The notes beneath the pieces are model-generated. The model worked only from the letters and a program-made list of their open reading frames with translations, had not been told where the DNA came from and ran no database searches. The position numbers and the translations under genes were made by a program. From Flavobacterium fluviatile (GTDB lineage Bacteria > Bacteroidota > Bacteroidia > Flavobacteriales > Flavobacteriaceae), in assembly GCF_010645065.1 (NCBI RefSeq), contig NZ_JAADZW010000001.1:248001-312000 (forward strand): a stretch of DNA of 64,000 nucleotides, given 5' to 3'. How positions within the stretch are numbered: position 1 is the stretch's first letter; each line of letters opens with the position of its first letter. This document shows, in pieces, positions 28,861 to 39,334 of this stretch.

Positions 28861-28927
28861 TATAAAAGTTATATTATTGATGTCAAAATTATCAAACTAA
28901 TAATATTAACTAATTATTATTACTTAT

Positions 28928-31900
28928 ATGTTAAAACCAAAACTAATGAAGAAACAACAAACCAAAAAAAAACGTAGAGTTTCGGGTTTAGGATTAATGT
29001 TGATTGTGTTTTTTACATTATCTGCTATTAATCTGCATGCTCAAGACAAAGTTACAGGAATTGTTAAAGACGCTACAGGATTTCCAATTCCCGGTGTGAA
29101 TGTTAATCAGGTCTCAAGTACAAATGGTACTGTTACTGATGGAAATGGTAGTTATACAATCGTATTGCAACCAGGCAATAAGAAATTAGAGTTTTCTTAT
29201 TTAGGATTTGAAACAAAAGTATTAACTGCTACAAACGGAACATTAAACGTAACATTAAAAGATGCAGCAAATGAATTAGAAGATGTCGTAATTATTGGAT
29301 ATCAAAAAGTAGAAAGAGAAAAAGTCTTAGGATCTATCTCCAACGTGAAAGCAGAGTCTATTGAGAAATCAGCTCCTGTTGATGCTTTGCAGGGTATCCA
29401 AGGAAAAGTTGCGGGAGTTCAAATTTTAACAAACAATGGACCAGGTGAAGGTTTTGATATTAAAATTAGGGGAATCGGTTCTTTTAATGGATCTAACGGA
29501 CCTTTGTACGTAGTAGATGGGCAGCAAACTTTTAATATTGATAACCTTAATCCGAATGATATTGAAAATTTAGAAGTACTTAAGGATGGAGCCACTACTG
29601 CTGTGTATGGGGCACAAGGAGCAAATGGTGTTGTGTTAATTACAACTAAATCTGGTAAAAAAGGAGAGCTTAATGTAAATGTTTCGGCAATAAGCGGTAT
29701 GAGTGAGCTAGTGGGGGCAGTACCAGTTGCAAATGCTAGACAACGAATAGAGATGGAGCGAGCGCTAGACCCCACTTTGGTTAATGTTAATAGATTAGAT
29801 TCGTTAAGTTTAGGTTTTCGAAATTCCCCAGATAACCAAGCTTTAATTTCAAGAGCAGCTTTAAGACAACAGGTTAATATTGCATTGAGTGGTGGAGGTG
29901 ATAAGTCAAAGTTCTATTGGAACACAGGTTATCTTAAGCAAGAGGGCGTGGTACTTAATAGTGATTTTAAAAGAATCAATACACGTTTGAAATTAGATTT
30001 AACACCTTCTAAAAAATTTAGTGCTGGTGTGGTAACCAATTTGACATATGAGCAAACGAATGGTATTAATTCAGGCCAAGTTTTAGGAAATTCACTTAAT
30101 CGTATACCTTATATTCCTATTTATGAGCCTAATGGTGATTTATCTCCAACTCCAACAGGATATAATGGTTCTGCGAATCCCGTTCAACAACTATTACTAC
30201 GTGAATCATTACGTAAAAATTACACTTTTAATGTTTTTAATTATGCTGAGTTCAAAATTTTACCTCAGTTATCAATTAGATCTACTTTGGGTGTAAGTAT
30301 GGGTTACGATAAACGCGAGGGATTTGCTCCAACAGATCTCTTGGTAGGTGGTGGTCTTGCACCAGATTCGCGTGCAACAGCTAACGAAACGCATTCCCTT
30401 ACTACAAGTTTGCAACAGGATAACTTCCTAAATTATCTTCAGAAATGGGGAAGACATAGTTTATCTGCATTTGGTGGTATGCAAATTCAATCTTCAAGAG
30501 CTGAAATCCTAGGTGTTAGCACATCATTGGCTAATAATCTAATCGAAACCATGAACAATGCCGATTTGAATTTCTTTATTCCAACTGATGCGACTGAAAA
30601 TTATGATTTAAGCCAATTTTCTTTGTTTACCGGAGTAAATTACGATTTTGACAATAAGTATTTAGTAGGAGCTACTATACGTCGTGATGGATCTTCTCGC
30701 TTTGGCCCAGATAACCGATTTGGTTATTTTCCATCCGCTTCCTTAGGTTGGAGAGCAAGTAAAGAGAGTTTCTTAAAAGAAGTTGAGGTGATTGATAATT
30801 TATTGTTTAGAGCTAGTTACGGAGTTGTTGGAAATGATAGAATTGGTAGATTTGAATATTTGTCTAGTTTAGAACCTCAAGGTTATTATAATGGTGTACA
30901 AGGTTTTGTTCCTGTAACATTTGGAAACCAAGATATTAAATGGGAAGAAACGGCTTCTAGTAATATTGGTTTTGATTTAGGCATGTTTAACAGAAGATTG
31001 AATCTTACAGTTGATTTTTGGCAAAGAGATACTAAGGATTTATTAGTAAATACACAACTTCCAGAAGAATCAGGATTTTCTACAGCTCGAGAAAATAATG
31101 GACTTATCAGAAATAAAGGTATAGATTTCGCTATAAGCGGTACAATCATAAATAAAAAAGATTTTACATGGAATGCTAGTTTTAATATAGGAGTTTTGGA
31201 CAACAAGGTATTAGAGCTTGATACTCCTATTATAACTGGTGTTTCGAGAATCGAAGAAGGACAATCAATAGGTAATTTTACTGGATTTAAACAAAATGGT
31301 ATTTACCAATATGATGAATCAAATGCTTATGATCCATCGACTGGAGCACGTTTATATCCTAATTTTGATGCCAACGGTTTCTTTTTAGGAACATACAATA
31401 CTTCCGCAGGACAGACGTATAATGGTCCTATTAGACAATTGGTACATGAAGCATCAGGAAACGTCTTAAAAGGAGGAGATTATATTTGGGAAGATACCAA
31501 CAACGATGGAAAAATCAATACTGATGACACCCAAATTTTAGGAAATGGTTTAGCGACCGTGTATGGAGGATTAACTCAAGACTTTAAATACAAAAGATTT
31601 ACGTTAGGTGTGCTATTTGACTATAGTTTTGGTAATGATATATACCGTCGCTATGATCATGATCGAAATAGTTTTAGAGCTAATACGATTACTCCTGCAC
31701 CAGATCGTATAGATCAAGCTTGGACCAACCAGGGGGATATCGCTACTTACCCAATTATAGCTAGTGCCGCTAACCGTCCTCAAAACCGATTTGATTTTGC
31801 GACTAATACTGCAAATAGTTTATATATAGATGATGGTAGTTTTATTAAGTGGAGATATATTCGATTGGGATATGGATTTTCTAAAGAAGATTTAGATAGA

Positions 31901-32083
31901 TTCAAAATTGGTTTGAAAGCTTTTACGCTTAACCTTCAGGTAAACAACATCATGACATGGACTAATTATCAAGGCTATAATCCAGAGTTTGGTACTAGAG
32001 ATAGTGCCTTGCAACCTAGTGTGGATAATTTAAGATATCCTAGTGAAAGAGAAGTTCTATTGAGTTTAAACTTACAATTTTAA
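28928..32083 (+). CDS. susC: SusC-like TonB-dependent outer-membrane oligosaccharide transporter
   Basis: A 1051-residue outer-membrane protein. A signal peptide ends near NLHAQ (about residue 37; an internal Met at 28946 is an alternative start). A carboxypeptidase-regulatory-like domain follows (about 40-115, KVTGIVKDATGFPIPGVNV). The TonB plug (about 120-230) contains IKIRGIGSFNGSNGPLYVVDG. The remainder is a 22-strand barrel ending in SLNLQF with the usual terminal Phe. It imports oligosaccharides captured by SusD with energy from TonB-ExbBD. It is first in the operon and separated from susD by 11 bp. Which glycan it carries is inferred from the neighbouring ulvan-type enzymes. Confidence 0.96.
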   Translation: MLKPKLMKKQQTKKKRRVSGLGLMLIVFFTLSAINLHAQDKVTGIVKDATGFPIPGVNVNQVSSTNGTVTDGNGSYTIVLQPGNKKLEFSYLGFETKVLTATNGTLNVTLKDAANELEDVVIIGYQKVEREKVLGSISNVKAESIEKSAPVDALQGIQGKVAGVQILTNNGPGEGFDIKIRGIGSFNGSNGPLYVVDGQQTFNIDNLNPNDIENLEVLKDGATTAVYGAQGANGVVLITTKSGKKGELNVNVSAISGMSELVGAVPVANARQRIEMERALDPTLVNVNRLDSLSLGFRNSPDNQALISRAALRQQVNIALSGGGDKSKFYWNTGYLKQEGVVLNSDFKRINTRLKLDLTPSKKFSAGVVTNLTYEQTNGINSGQVLGNSLNRIPYIPIYEPNGDLSPTPTGYNGSANPVQQLLLRESLRKNYTFNVFNYAEFKILPQLSIRSTLGVSMGYDKREGFAPTDLLVGGGLAPDSRATANETHSLTTSLQQDNFLNYLQKWGRHSLSAFGGMQIQSSRAEILGVSTSLANNLIETMNNADLNFFIPTDATENYDLSQFSLFTGVNYDFDNKYLVGATIRRDGSSRFGPDNRFGYFPSASLGWRASKESFLKEVEVIDNLLFRASYGVVGNDRIGRFEYLSSLEPQGYYNGVQGFVPVTFGNQDIKWEETASSNIGFDLGMFNRRLNLTVDFWQRDTKDLLVNTQLPEESGFSTARENNGLIRNKGIDFAISGTIINKKDFTWNASFNIGVLDNKVLELDTPIITGVSRIEEGQSIGNFTGFKQNGIYQYDESNAYDPSTGARLYPNFDANGFFLGTYNTSAGQTYNGPIRQLVHEASGNVLKGGDYIWEDTNNDGKINTDDTQILGNGLATVYGGLTQDFKYKRFTLGVLFDYSFGNDIYRRYDHDRNSFRANTITPAPDRIDQAWTNQGDIATYPIIASAANRPQNRFDFATNTANSLYIDDGSFIKWRYIRLGYGFSKEDLDRFKIGLKAFTLNLQVNNIMTWTNYQGYNPEFGTRDSALQPSVDNLRYPSEREVLLSLNLQF

Positions 32084-32094
32084 GAATTAAGATT

Positions 32095-33645
32095 ATGAAA
32101 ATATTTAAAATAAAAGCGGCTGTTCTATTGCTATCGCTAGGAATGCTATATTCTTGCGACGATACTTTAGAAACAGAACCAGAAAGTTTTGTAACACCAG
32201 ATTCGTTTTACAAAGATCAAACAGAATTAGATATTGCTTTGGCTGGAGTTTATGATGGTATGCAAAATACCTACAATGATGCTAACAGTATATTTGGAGA
32301 GTTTCGCTCAGATAGCTATGCACCAGCACCCTCTTCTACCAATGTTTCTAGGAGTTCCTTTCATAATAGTACTATGGATGCAGCTGATGCTACTTTGAGA
32401 TGGACCAATTTTTATAAAACTATTGACAGAGTTAATAGAGTAATAATTTCGGCTGAAGCATTGCAAGGAGTTGAGCCTAATACTTTAGGAGAGGCCTATG
32501 CCATTCGATCAAAAGTATATTTTGATTTAATTCGTATTTGGAAAAACGTACCCTTATTATTAGAACCAATCCAAACACCTGCAGAAGCTTATAGACCTGT
32601 TACCTCTTACGATAAAATCTTGAACGAAGTGGTTCTTCCAGACATGAAGCGTGCAGAGCTGTTGATTTCGGATGCTCCTTCACCATATAATTTTTCCAAA
32701 GCTAGTGTTTTTGCTCACGAAGCAGAAGTATACATGTGGATAAAACAAGAAGCAGAGGCAGAAAAAGTTTTAGAAAAATTAATTGCGCTTAATGCCTATA
32801 CTTTGACTACTACACCGCAGGCCTGGCAAGACATGTTTTACTACCAACCACCAACCACAGCAATGCCAACTGCGCCGGGTAAAATTCAAACAGGATCGGA
32901 GCTTATTTTTTCAATTCGTTATGATGATACTGATACTACTCCGTCAGGAATGTGGAATGCGTATGTTACTGGATCGACAATTACAGTAATTTCACCTTTA
33001 GTTGAAAATAAATGGATAGAAAGATTTCCTATTGATGAATTGCAATGGAATGCTAAATATCCAAATACACCACCAGCATTAAGTAGAACAGAAGTTATTG
33101 GAGGTGTTGTTACTACAACACCTTTGTACGGAGATTGGAGACAATTTGCTTCACGTGATAGAGGAGATTTTGAAGTAGGTATGGGACCTAGTATAATCGG
33201 AGAAGCGAGACTTTACAAATGGACAAAAGATCGTTCTAATTTGCAAGTAAACTTGGATAGAACTGATGTTGTGATGTATCGATATGCTGACGCGTTATTA
33301 TTATTAGCTGAAGCGAAAATTAAACTTGGTAAAGCAGATGCCGCGAAGGCGTTAATTGATCAAATTCGTGTGGCTAGAAAATTACCTCCAGTAATTGCAG
33401 AGGAATTTGGAACAACTCAAGATCAACAAATTAACTATTTGTTAGATGAACGTCAGTTTGAATTGATGGGAGAAGGAAAACGTTGGTGGGATTTAATAAG
33501 AAATGATAAAGCTTTGGAAATTATGAATCCAATTTTAGAAAGTAGAGGTGCAAATCCGTTAACTCAAGATCGTTTGTTTTTTCCAATTTATCAAAATCAT
33601 ATTATCGAAGCTTTAGGTGCCTACAAGCAAAATGAAGGATGGTAA
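32095..33645 (+). CDS. susD: SusD/RagB-like surface glycan-binding lipoprotein
   Basis: A 516-residue lipoprotein with signal peptide and lipobox LYSC (Cys21), so it is anchored in the outer membrane. The body is the alpha-helical, TPR-containing SusD fold. Typical segments are the N-terminal ETEPESFVTPDSFYKDQTELDIALAGVYDGM and the C-terminal LLLAEAKIKLGKADAAKALIDQIR and LLDERQFELMGEGKRWWDLIR. It acts as the lid that captures oligosaccharide for its SusC partner. The 11-bp gap to susC and conserved order leave little doubt. Confidence 0.96.
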   Translation: MKIFKIKAAVLLLSLGMLYSCDDTLETEPESFVTPDSFYKDQTELDIALAGVYDGMQNTYNDANSIFGEFRSDSYAPAPSSTNVSRSSFHNSTMDAADATLRWTNFYKTIDRVNRVIISAEALQGVEPNTLGEAYAIRSKVYFDLIRIWKNVPLLLEPIQTPAEAYRPVTSYDKILNEVVLPDMKRAELLISDAPSPYNFSKASVFAHEAEVYMWIKQEAEAEKVLEKLIALNAYTLTTTPQAWQDMFYYQPPTTAMPTAPGKIQTGSELIFSIRYDDTDTTPSGMWNAYVTGSTITVISPLVENKWIERFPIDELQWNAKYPNTPPALSRTEVIGGVVTTTPLYGDWRQFASRDRGDFEVGMGPSIIGEARLYKWTKDRSNLQVNLDRTDVVMYRYADALLLLAEAKIKLGKADAAKALIDQIRVARKLPPVIAEEFGTTQDQQINYLLDERQFELMGEGKRWWDLIRNDKALEIMNPILESRGANPLTQDRLFFPIYQNHIIEALGAYKQNEGW

Positions 33646-33664
33646 TTTAAAAAAAATATAGCTT

Positions 33665-34492
33665 ATGAAAACACATATAAAATTAATAATGGCTACTTGT
33701 TTTGTAGCGGCTCTAAGTTCTTGTACATTGGGTGTACAAGATGAGTTTAACTACGAATCTGAAACCTATAGTGAGGTAGATCCCTATGAGAACATGACTG
33801 CATGGGAGTATATTCAACTAAGAAAATCAAATACAATTAGAGATAGTCAAGGTCGATTTAAACTAGTAAGTAATACAAGTGTATATGGTGCTAGTGGAGA
33901 TGAATTGGATTTAATGATTGCCGCTATAAAACGCGTTGGATTTGAGGATTTGTATCAGCAAACGGCAACCAATGGAAGAACTTATTTATTGTTAAATAAT
34001 AATGCTTTTACAGGAAATACAGATCGTGATATTGTTAAATCAATTACAGGTACACAATTAGCGGATAACTCCACTTTAAATCCAGATACTTATTTTGATA
34101 ATTGGACTCCTACACAGCTTAACCTTTTAAAGGCAATCTTGAAGTACCACATTGTAACTGATTTTGTTGCGCAAACACCTACAATTCCAACATTTGGAGT
34201 AAATGTATTATTTAAAACATTATTACCAAAAGTAGAAGTTGATGCAGTTGGAGCGCCTGTTAGTCTTTCTACTGAAATGTCTGACATAGCTTTTTACAGA
34301 AATCCAGATGCCAGAACAACGCTTGTAATTAACGATCCGTCGTCTCCTTTACCAGTTACAGCCAACACCTTGGCTTTTAATGAAAATGTAAGAAGACATA
34401 ATTATGTTTTTAATAATGGTATTGGCCATTACTTAAATGAAATGGTAAGGTATCAACCCTATGCATTATACACTAATTTGCCAATTAACTAG
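33665..34492 (+). CDS. Fasciclin-like domain lipoprotein
   Basis: A 275-residue lipoprotein (lipobox LSSC, Cys20) encoded 19 bp after susD. After an acidic linker (residues 20-50) it contains a FAS1/fasciclin-like fold: the region about 50-270 resembles one FAS1 domain with LDLMIAAIKRVGFEDLYQ, a middle part, and the LKYHIV segment typical of FAS1. It occupies the place where SusE/SusF or a surface glycan-binding protein is usually encoded. It is probably surface-exposed and could help bind the polysaccharide; that role is inference. It is likely co-transcribed with susCD and with the following two-domain fasciclin gene. Confidence 0.78.
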   Translation: MKTHIKLIMATCFVAALSSCTLGVQDEFNYESETYSEVDPYENMTAWEYIQLRKSNTIRDSQGRFKLVSNTSVYGASGDELDLMIAAIKRVGFEDLYQQTATNGRTYLLLNNNAFTGNTDRDIVKSITGTQLADNSTLNPDTYFDNWTPTQLNLLKAILKYHIVTDFVAQTPTIPTFGVNVLFKTLLPKVEVDAVGAPVSLSTEMSDIAFYRNPDARTTLVINDPSSPLPVTANTLAFNENVRRHNYVFNNGIGHYLNEMVRYQPYALYTNLPIN

Positions 34493-34532
34493 TGTATTTT
34501 AACTACGAATATTCATACATAACTTTAATATT

Positions 34533-35594
34533 ATGAAAATAAAAAAATATTTAAAAACATCATTTATCTTCCTTTTTACCTGTAGTTTGTTGGTATCTTG
34601 TAATGTTGATGAAGTTGATGTAACTAGAAAACCGTTTGTACCGGGTGAAGTAGAAAACCCTGAAACTATTGCTCAAGTTATTATTAAAGATCCTAACTTT
34701 AGCATATTGGAAAGTCTTATGCGCAGAATCGAAGCGGCTGCAATTAATCCATCAGGAAGGATAATAACCAATTTGAACGTACCAGGCAATAACACCGTAT
34801 TTGCTCCTACTGATGCGGCTTTTACTGATTTTATGCAGGCTAATAATATAACTGATTTAAATAAATTACCTATTGAATTGGTTACAAGCTTAGTTTATTA
34901 CCATATTAAAACGGGTAAATTTTTAACCACTGATTTAACCACTGGGTTCGTACCAACTCAAGCTACACGAGGAACGGGGACTAATTTAGTTTACTTAAGT
35001 ATGTATATTAATACAAATAGCGGAGTCGTTTTAAACAATACAGCTAAAGTAGTTTCATCAAATACAAATGTTAATAATGGTATTATTCATACAGTAGATG
35101 CTGTTGTAAAAGTACCAACGGTGCAAGATTTGATTGCTCTGAATCCAGAGACTTCAAGCTTTGCTGCAGCTGTTGTGCGCGGCGACACAGATTTAGCAAC
35201 ACCTGTAGTTGGCGATGCTATTGCTAATACAAGCGCATCGGTAACTGTTTTTGCACCTAGCAATACTGCTTTTATTAATGTACTTACTGAATTAGGTATT
35301 TCGAGTATTCAAGATCTTCCGACTACACAAGTTGCTAATATTACAAAAATTCATGTTGTAAGCACAGTGACAACGACCCCAGCTATTAGTTCCAATTTAT
35401 TTGTTTCGAGAACCAATGCAAAATTGCAAACCATTTTAGCAGGTACTCCTGGTCAAATTAATTTTAACGGAACAACACGTACTATTAAAGACCAAAGAGC
35501 TCGTACGGGTAATATTGTGCCTTTAATTGATATACAAGGTTCAAATGGAGTGCTGCATACACTTGACAAAGTATTGTTACCATTAACCTTATAA
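34533..35594 (+). CDS. Lipoprotein with two fasciclin (FAS1) domains
   Basis: A 353-residue lipoprotein (lipobox LVSC, Cys23) with two FAS1 domains at about residues 45-195 and 200-350. Each has the hallmark pattern: the first NNTVFAPTDAAFTDFM with LVYYHI, the second SVTVFAPSNTAFINVL with ITKIHVV, both ending in a histidine/Leu-rich HTVDAVVKVP or HTLDKVLLP strand. FAS1 domains mediate adhesion or glycan contacts. It is the last gene before a strong terminator, so the susC-susD-FAS1-FAS1 set forms one transcription unit. A role as a surface glycan-binding protein is plausible but unproven. Confidence 0.88.
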   Translation: MKIKKYLKTSFIFLFTCSLLVSCNVDEVDVTRKPFVPGEVENPETIAQVIIKDPNFSILESLMRRIEAAAINPSGRIITNLNVPGNNTVFAPTDAAFTDFMQANNITDLNKLPIELVTSLVYYHIKTGKFLTTDLTTGFVPTQATRGTGTNLVYLSMYINTNSGVVLNNTAKVVSSNTNVNNGIIHTVDAVVKVPTVQDLIALNPETSSFAAAVVRGDTDLATPVVGDAIANTSASVTVFAPSNTAFINVLTELGISSIQDLPTTQVANITKIHVVSTVTTTPAISSNLFVSRTNAKLQTILAGTPGQINFNGTTRTIKDQRARTGNIVPLIDIQGSNGVLHTLDKVLLPLTL

Positions 35595-35655
35595 AGCAAT
35601 AAGACTATAAAATTTTTTATTCTATTTAAGTAGGGATAAACAATAGTAATTAGTT

Positions 35656-35696
35656 AAACTCCCCACTATAAAGTTCTTTATAGTGGTGAGTTTTTT
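35656..35696 (+). terminator. Intrinsic terminator after susCD operon
   Basis: AAACTC plus CCACTATAAA pairs with TTTATAGTGG plus GAGTTT across a single mismatch, followed by six T (35691-35696). It separates the import genes from the downstream enzyme cluster, which has no regulon box of its own. Confidence 0.82.
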
Positions 35697-35808
35697 ATAT
35701 GCCTTTTGTGTAGTTATGAAAAAGAAATTTTTCATTAAGACGCATATTTTATATACTCTTTCTTCCTATAGATAAAGGTTGAAGTTGATTTAAATTAAGA
35801 TACTTATA

Positions 35809-38800
35809 ATGTACAAAAAAAGCCTTCTAACTGTTTTACTAAGTTTTGTTCTTGTTACTGCTAATGGTATTTATGCCCAAAGCCAAAACAAGAACAATAA
35901 ACCGAATATCATATTTATCCTCACGGATGATCAGCGCTTTGATGCCATTGGTTACGCAGGAAATAAATATGTTCAAACTCCTGAAATGGATCGTTTAGCA
36001 GCTACTGGCTCTTATTTTAATACAGCAATTGCTACCACACCTATTTGTGCTGCAAGTAGAACTTCGATTTTGACTGGTTTGTATGAACGCTCGCATAATT
36101 TTAATTTTCAAACGGGAAATTTAAGAGACGAATATATAGCAAATTCATATCCAGCCGTTCTTAAAAATAACGGTTATTACACCGCTTTTTTCGGAAAATA
36201 TGGAACCCGATACGATCATTTAGAGCAGCAGTTTGATGTTTATGATTCATATGATAGAAATACAACCTATAAAGATAAAAGAGGGTATTATTATAAAACT
36301 ATAGGAAAAGATACAGTTCATTTAACACGTTATACAGGCCAACAGGCTCTAGATTTTTTAGATAAATCGGAACATGACATACCTTTTTGCTTGTCATTAA
36401 GTTTTAGTGCTCCACACGCCCATGACCCGGCAGAAGAGCAATATTTTTGGCAACCAGAATCTGATAATTTATTAGCCGATATAAGCATTCCGGGACCAGA
36501 ACTAGCTGGTGATAAATATTTTAAAGCATTGCCTAAAGAAGTTCAGGCAGGATTCAATAGATTGCGTTGGACTTGGCGTTATGACACGCCCGCAAAATAC
36601 CAACATAGTTTAAAAGGCTACTACAGAATGATTTCTGAAATCGATACAGAAATTGCAAAAATTAGGAAAAAACTAAAAGAAAAAGGATTAGATCAAAATA
36701 CCGTAATCATTGTGATGGGTGATAATGGGTATTTCTTGGGCGAAAGACAATTAGCAGGAAAATGGTTGATGTATGATAACTCCATTCGCGTTCCTTTAAT
36801 TATTAATGACCCAAGAGTCAAACAACATCAGGATATCAACGAGATGGCACTCAATATTGATATACCAGCTACCATAGCTGATATAGCAGGTATTAAAGCG
36901 CCACGATCATGGCAAGGAAAAAGTTTGTTGCCATTAGTAAAACAAGAAACCGATAGCATAGGCAGAGATGCCATTCTAATCGAACACCTTTGGGATTTTT
37001 CAGAAATTCCACCGAGTGAAGGGGTTCGTACCAAAGATTGGAAATATTTTAGATATGTAAACAATAAAAGGGTGGAAGAATTATACCATCTTTCCAAAGA
37101 TCCTAAAGAAACCAAAAATCTTATTAAGGATAAAAAATACCAAAAAATTGCTGCTCAATTAAGGGCTAAGTTAGAGGAATTAATAAAAGAAAACAGTAAT
37201 AAATACCGCACACCACCTACAGATTTAACGGTAGAACTAATAAGAGATCCTAGCGGTAGCGTTAAGGTTTTGGATACAAAACCAGAATTTGGATGGACAG
37301 TTCCTGTTACATCTAGTTTCCAATCGGCGTATCAAATTCTAGTAGCTTCTTCCAAAGAAAATATTGACTTGAATGTTGGCGATGTTTGGGATAGCAAGCA
37401 AGTTCGTTCTTATCAATCGACTAATGTCGAATATACAGGCAAAGCACTCGAAATAGGCAAAACTTATTTTTGGAAAGTTCGTATTTGGGATGAAGAAAAC
37501 CGTCTAGTTGATTATTCGCAACCACAACAATTCACTACAGCTAACAGCGATTCCTATATGCTTTCGACAGAAAACAAATATATAGTGGACAAAATCAAAC
37601 CTGTAAAATTTGAAAATCGTGGCGATTTCTATTTTATTGATTTTGGGAAAGCTGCTTTTGCAACTATGGACTTTAATTACAATGCTAAAAATGCCCATAC
37701 TTTAACCATCAGAATTGGAGAAATGGTAGAAGGGAATAGGGTAAACCAAACGCCTCCAGCCAAAAGTAGCATTCGCTACCAAGAAATAAAATTGGAGGTA
37801 GTGCCAGGCAAAACCAAATACCAAATTGCGATAAAAGCAGATAAAAGAAACACCTTGCCAAACAAAGCCATCGCTTTGCCAAATGGAGTACCTGTTTTAA
37901 TGCCTTTTAGATATGCTGAAATTGAAGGCGCTCAAGAACCTATTTTGGCTGTTGACGTAGAACAATTGGTATATCATACTTTTTGGGATGAAAAAGCGAG
38001 TAGTTTTAAGAGCAACAACGATATTTTGAACCAAGTTTGGGATTTGTGTAAATATTCTATCAAAGCCACTACTTTCAATGGTTTGTATGTCGATGGGGAA
38101 AGAGAACGTATTCCATATGAAGCTGATGCTTATTTGAATCAGTTGAGTCATTACACCACGGATAGAGAATATGCGATGGCAAGACGTACCATAGAATATT
38201 TTATGGAAAATCCTACTTGGCCTACCGAGTGGCAACAACACGTAGCCTTGTTGATTTATGCCGACTATATGTACACAGGGAATACCGAATTGATTCAACG
38301 TTATTATGAAAAGCTAAAACATAAAACGCTTTATGAATTATCAAATGAAGAAGGCTTGATTACTTCAACCAAAGTAACACCTGAGTTCATGTACAAGCTA
38401 GGGTTTAAAGAAGGTTATACCAAACCATTGACCGATATCGTAGATTGGCCGTTGGCTAATTTTAATGGTAGTAAAACCAAAGGAGAACACGATGGTTTTG
38501 TGTTTAAACCCTATAGTACTGTAATCAATTCTTTCTTCTATGAAAACATGAAGATTATGGCGCAATTTGCCACACTTCTAGGAAAAGCAGAGGAAGCCTT
38601 GGATTTTGAATACCGTGCTGCCAAAGTGAAAAAAGCAGTAAACGAACAAATGTTTGATAAAAAACGTGGCGTTTATATAGATGGAATTGGGACTGACCAT
38701 GCCTCTTTGCATGCCAATATGATGCCTTTGGCCTTCGGACTTGTACCAGAGGAGCATTTAAAAACGGTTGTGGAGTTTGTAAAATCACGTAGTATGGCTT

Positions 38801-39333
38801 GTAGCGTGTATGGTTCACAGTTTTTAATGGACGGATTATACAATGCTGGTGAAGCCGATTATGCTTTGAAATTATTAGCCAGTACCGACCAAAGAAGTTG
38901 GTACAACATGATTCGCATAGGTTCGACAATTACTTTAGAAGCTTGGGATTTAGAATTCAAAAATAATTTAGACTGGAATCATGCTTGGGGTGCTGTGCCA
39001 GCCAATGTTATTCCGCGTGGACTGTGGGGAATCAAGCCTAAAACGGCTGGATTTGGTATTGCCACCATCAAACCTCAAATGAGCAATTTGAAATCTAGTG
39101 CAATTGAAGTACCAACGGTTTTAGGAACCATTAAAGGGAAATATACTTTCAACGGTCAAAGGTTACAAACCTATGAGATTGAAATACCAGGCAATATGGT
39201 AGCCGAGTTCTCCTTGAATCATCTTGCAGGTAAAGATTTGATTCATAATGGTGAAAAGGTACCAACTGCATTTCAAACCATCCGATTGACTCCAGGGAAA
39301 CACAAAATTGAATTAAAAATAAATTCTTTTTAA
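35809..39333 (+). CDS. Bifunctional sulfatase (S1 family) - GH78 alpha-L-rhamnosidase fusion
   Basis: A 1174-residue exported fusion (signal peptide to about residue 24). Residues about 30-465 are a formylglycine sulfatase with the metal-binding [11 protein letters not shown], the FGly motif CAASR (Cys80; Ala rather than Pro at position 3), and the [33 protein letters not shown] segment. Residues about 470-1170 are GH78: an Ig-like domain, beta-sandwiches, and a helical barrel with the [13 protein letters not shown] motif. It resembles the multimodular S1_25-GH78 enzyme described from the Formosa agariphila ulvan PUL, which desulfates and releases rhamnose-3-sulfate units; this assignment is from memory and motif content. 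First gene of a close-packed four-gene cluster. Confidence 0.92.
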   Translation: MYKKSLLTVLLSFVLVTANGIYAQSQNKNNKPNIIFILTDDQRFDAIGYAGNKYVQTPEMDRLAATGSYFNTAIATTPICAASRTSILTGLYERSHNFNFQTGNLRDEYIANSYPAVLKNNGYYTAFFGKYGTRYDHLEQQFDVYDSYDRNTTYKDKRGYYYKTIGKDTVHLTRYTGQQALDFLDKSEHDIPFCLSLSFSAPHAHDPAEEQYFWQPESDNLLADISIPGPELAGDKYFKALPKEVQAGFNRLRWTWRYDTPAKYQHSLKGYYRMISEIDTEIAKIRKKLKEKGLDQNTVIIVMGDNGYFLGERQLAGKWLMYDNSIRVPLIINDPRVKQHQDINEMALNIDIPATIADIAGIKAPRSWQGKSLLPLVKQETDSIGRDAILIEHLWDFSEIPPSEGVRTKDWKYFRYVNNKRVEELYHLSKDPKETKNLIKDKKYQKIAAQLRAKLEELIKENSNKYRTPPTDLTVELIRDPSGSVKVLDTKPEFGWTVPVTSSFQSAYQILVASSKENIDLNVGDVWDSKQVRSYQSTNVEYTGKALEIGKTYFWKVRIWDEENRLVDYSQPQQFTTANSDSYMLSTENKYIVDKIKPVKFENRGDFYFIDFGKAAFATMDFNYNAKNAHTLTIRIGEMVEGNRVNQTPPAKSSIRYQEIKLEVVPGKTKYQIAIKADKRNTLPNKAIALPNGVPVLMPFRYAEIEGAQEPILAVDVEQLVYHTFWDEKASSFKSNNDILNQVWDLCKYSIKATTFNGLYVDGERERIPYEADAYLNQLSHYTTDREYAMARRTIEYFMENPTWPTEWQQHVALLIYADYMYTGNTELIQRYYEKLKHKTLYELSNEEGLITSTKVTPEFMYKLGFKEGYTKPLTDIVDWPLANFNGSKTKGEHDGFVFKPYSTVINSFFYENMKIMAQFATLLGKAEEALDFEYRAAKVKKAVNEQMFDKKRGVYIDGIGTDHASLHANMMPLAFGLVPEEHLKTVVEFVKSRSMACSVYGSQFLMDGLYNAGEADYALKLLASTDQRSWYNMIRIGSTITLEAWDLEFKNNLDWNHAWGAVPANVIPRGLWGIKPKTAGFGIATIKPQMSNLKSSAIEVPTVLGTIKGKYTFNGQRLQTYEIEIPGNMVAEFSLNHLAGKDLIHNGEKVPTAFQTIRLTPGKHKIELKINSF

Positions 39334-39334
39334 A

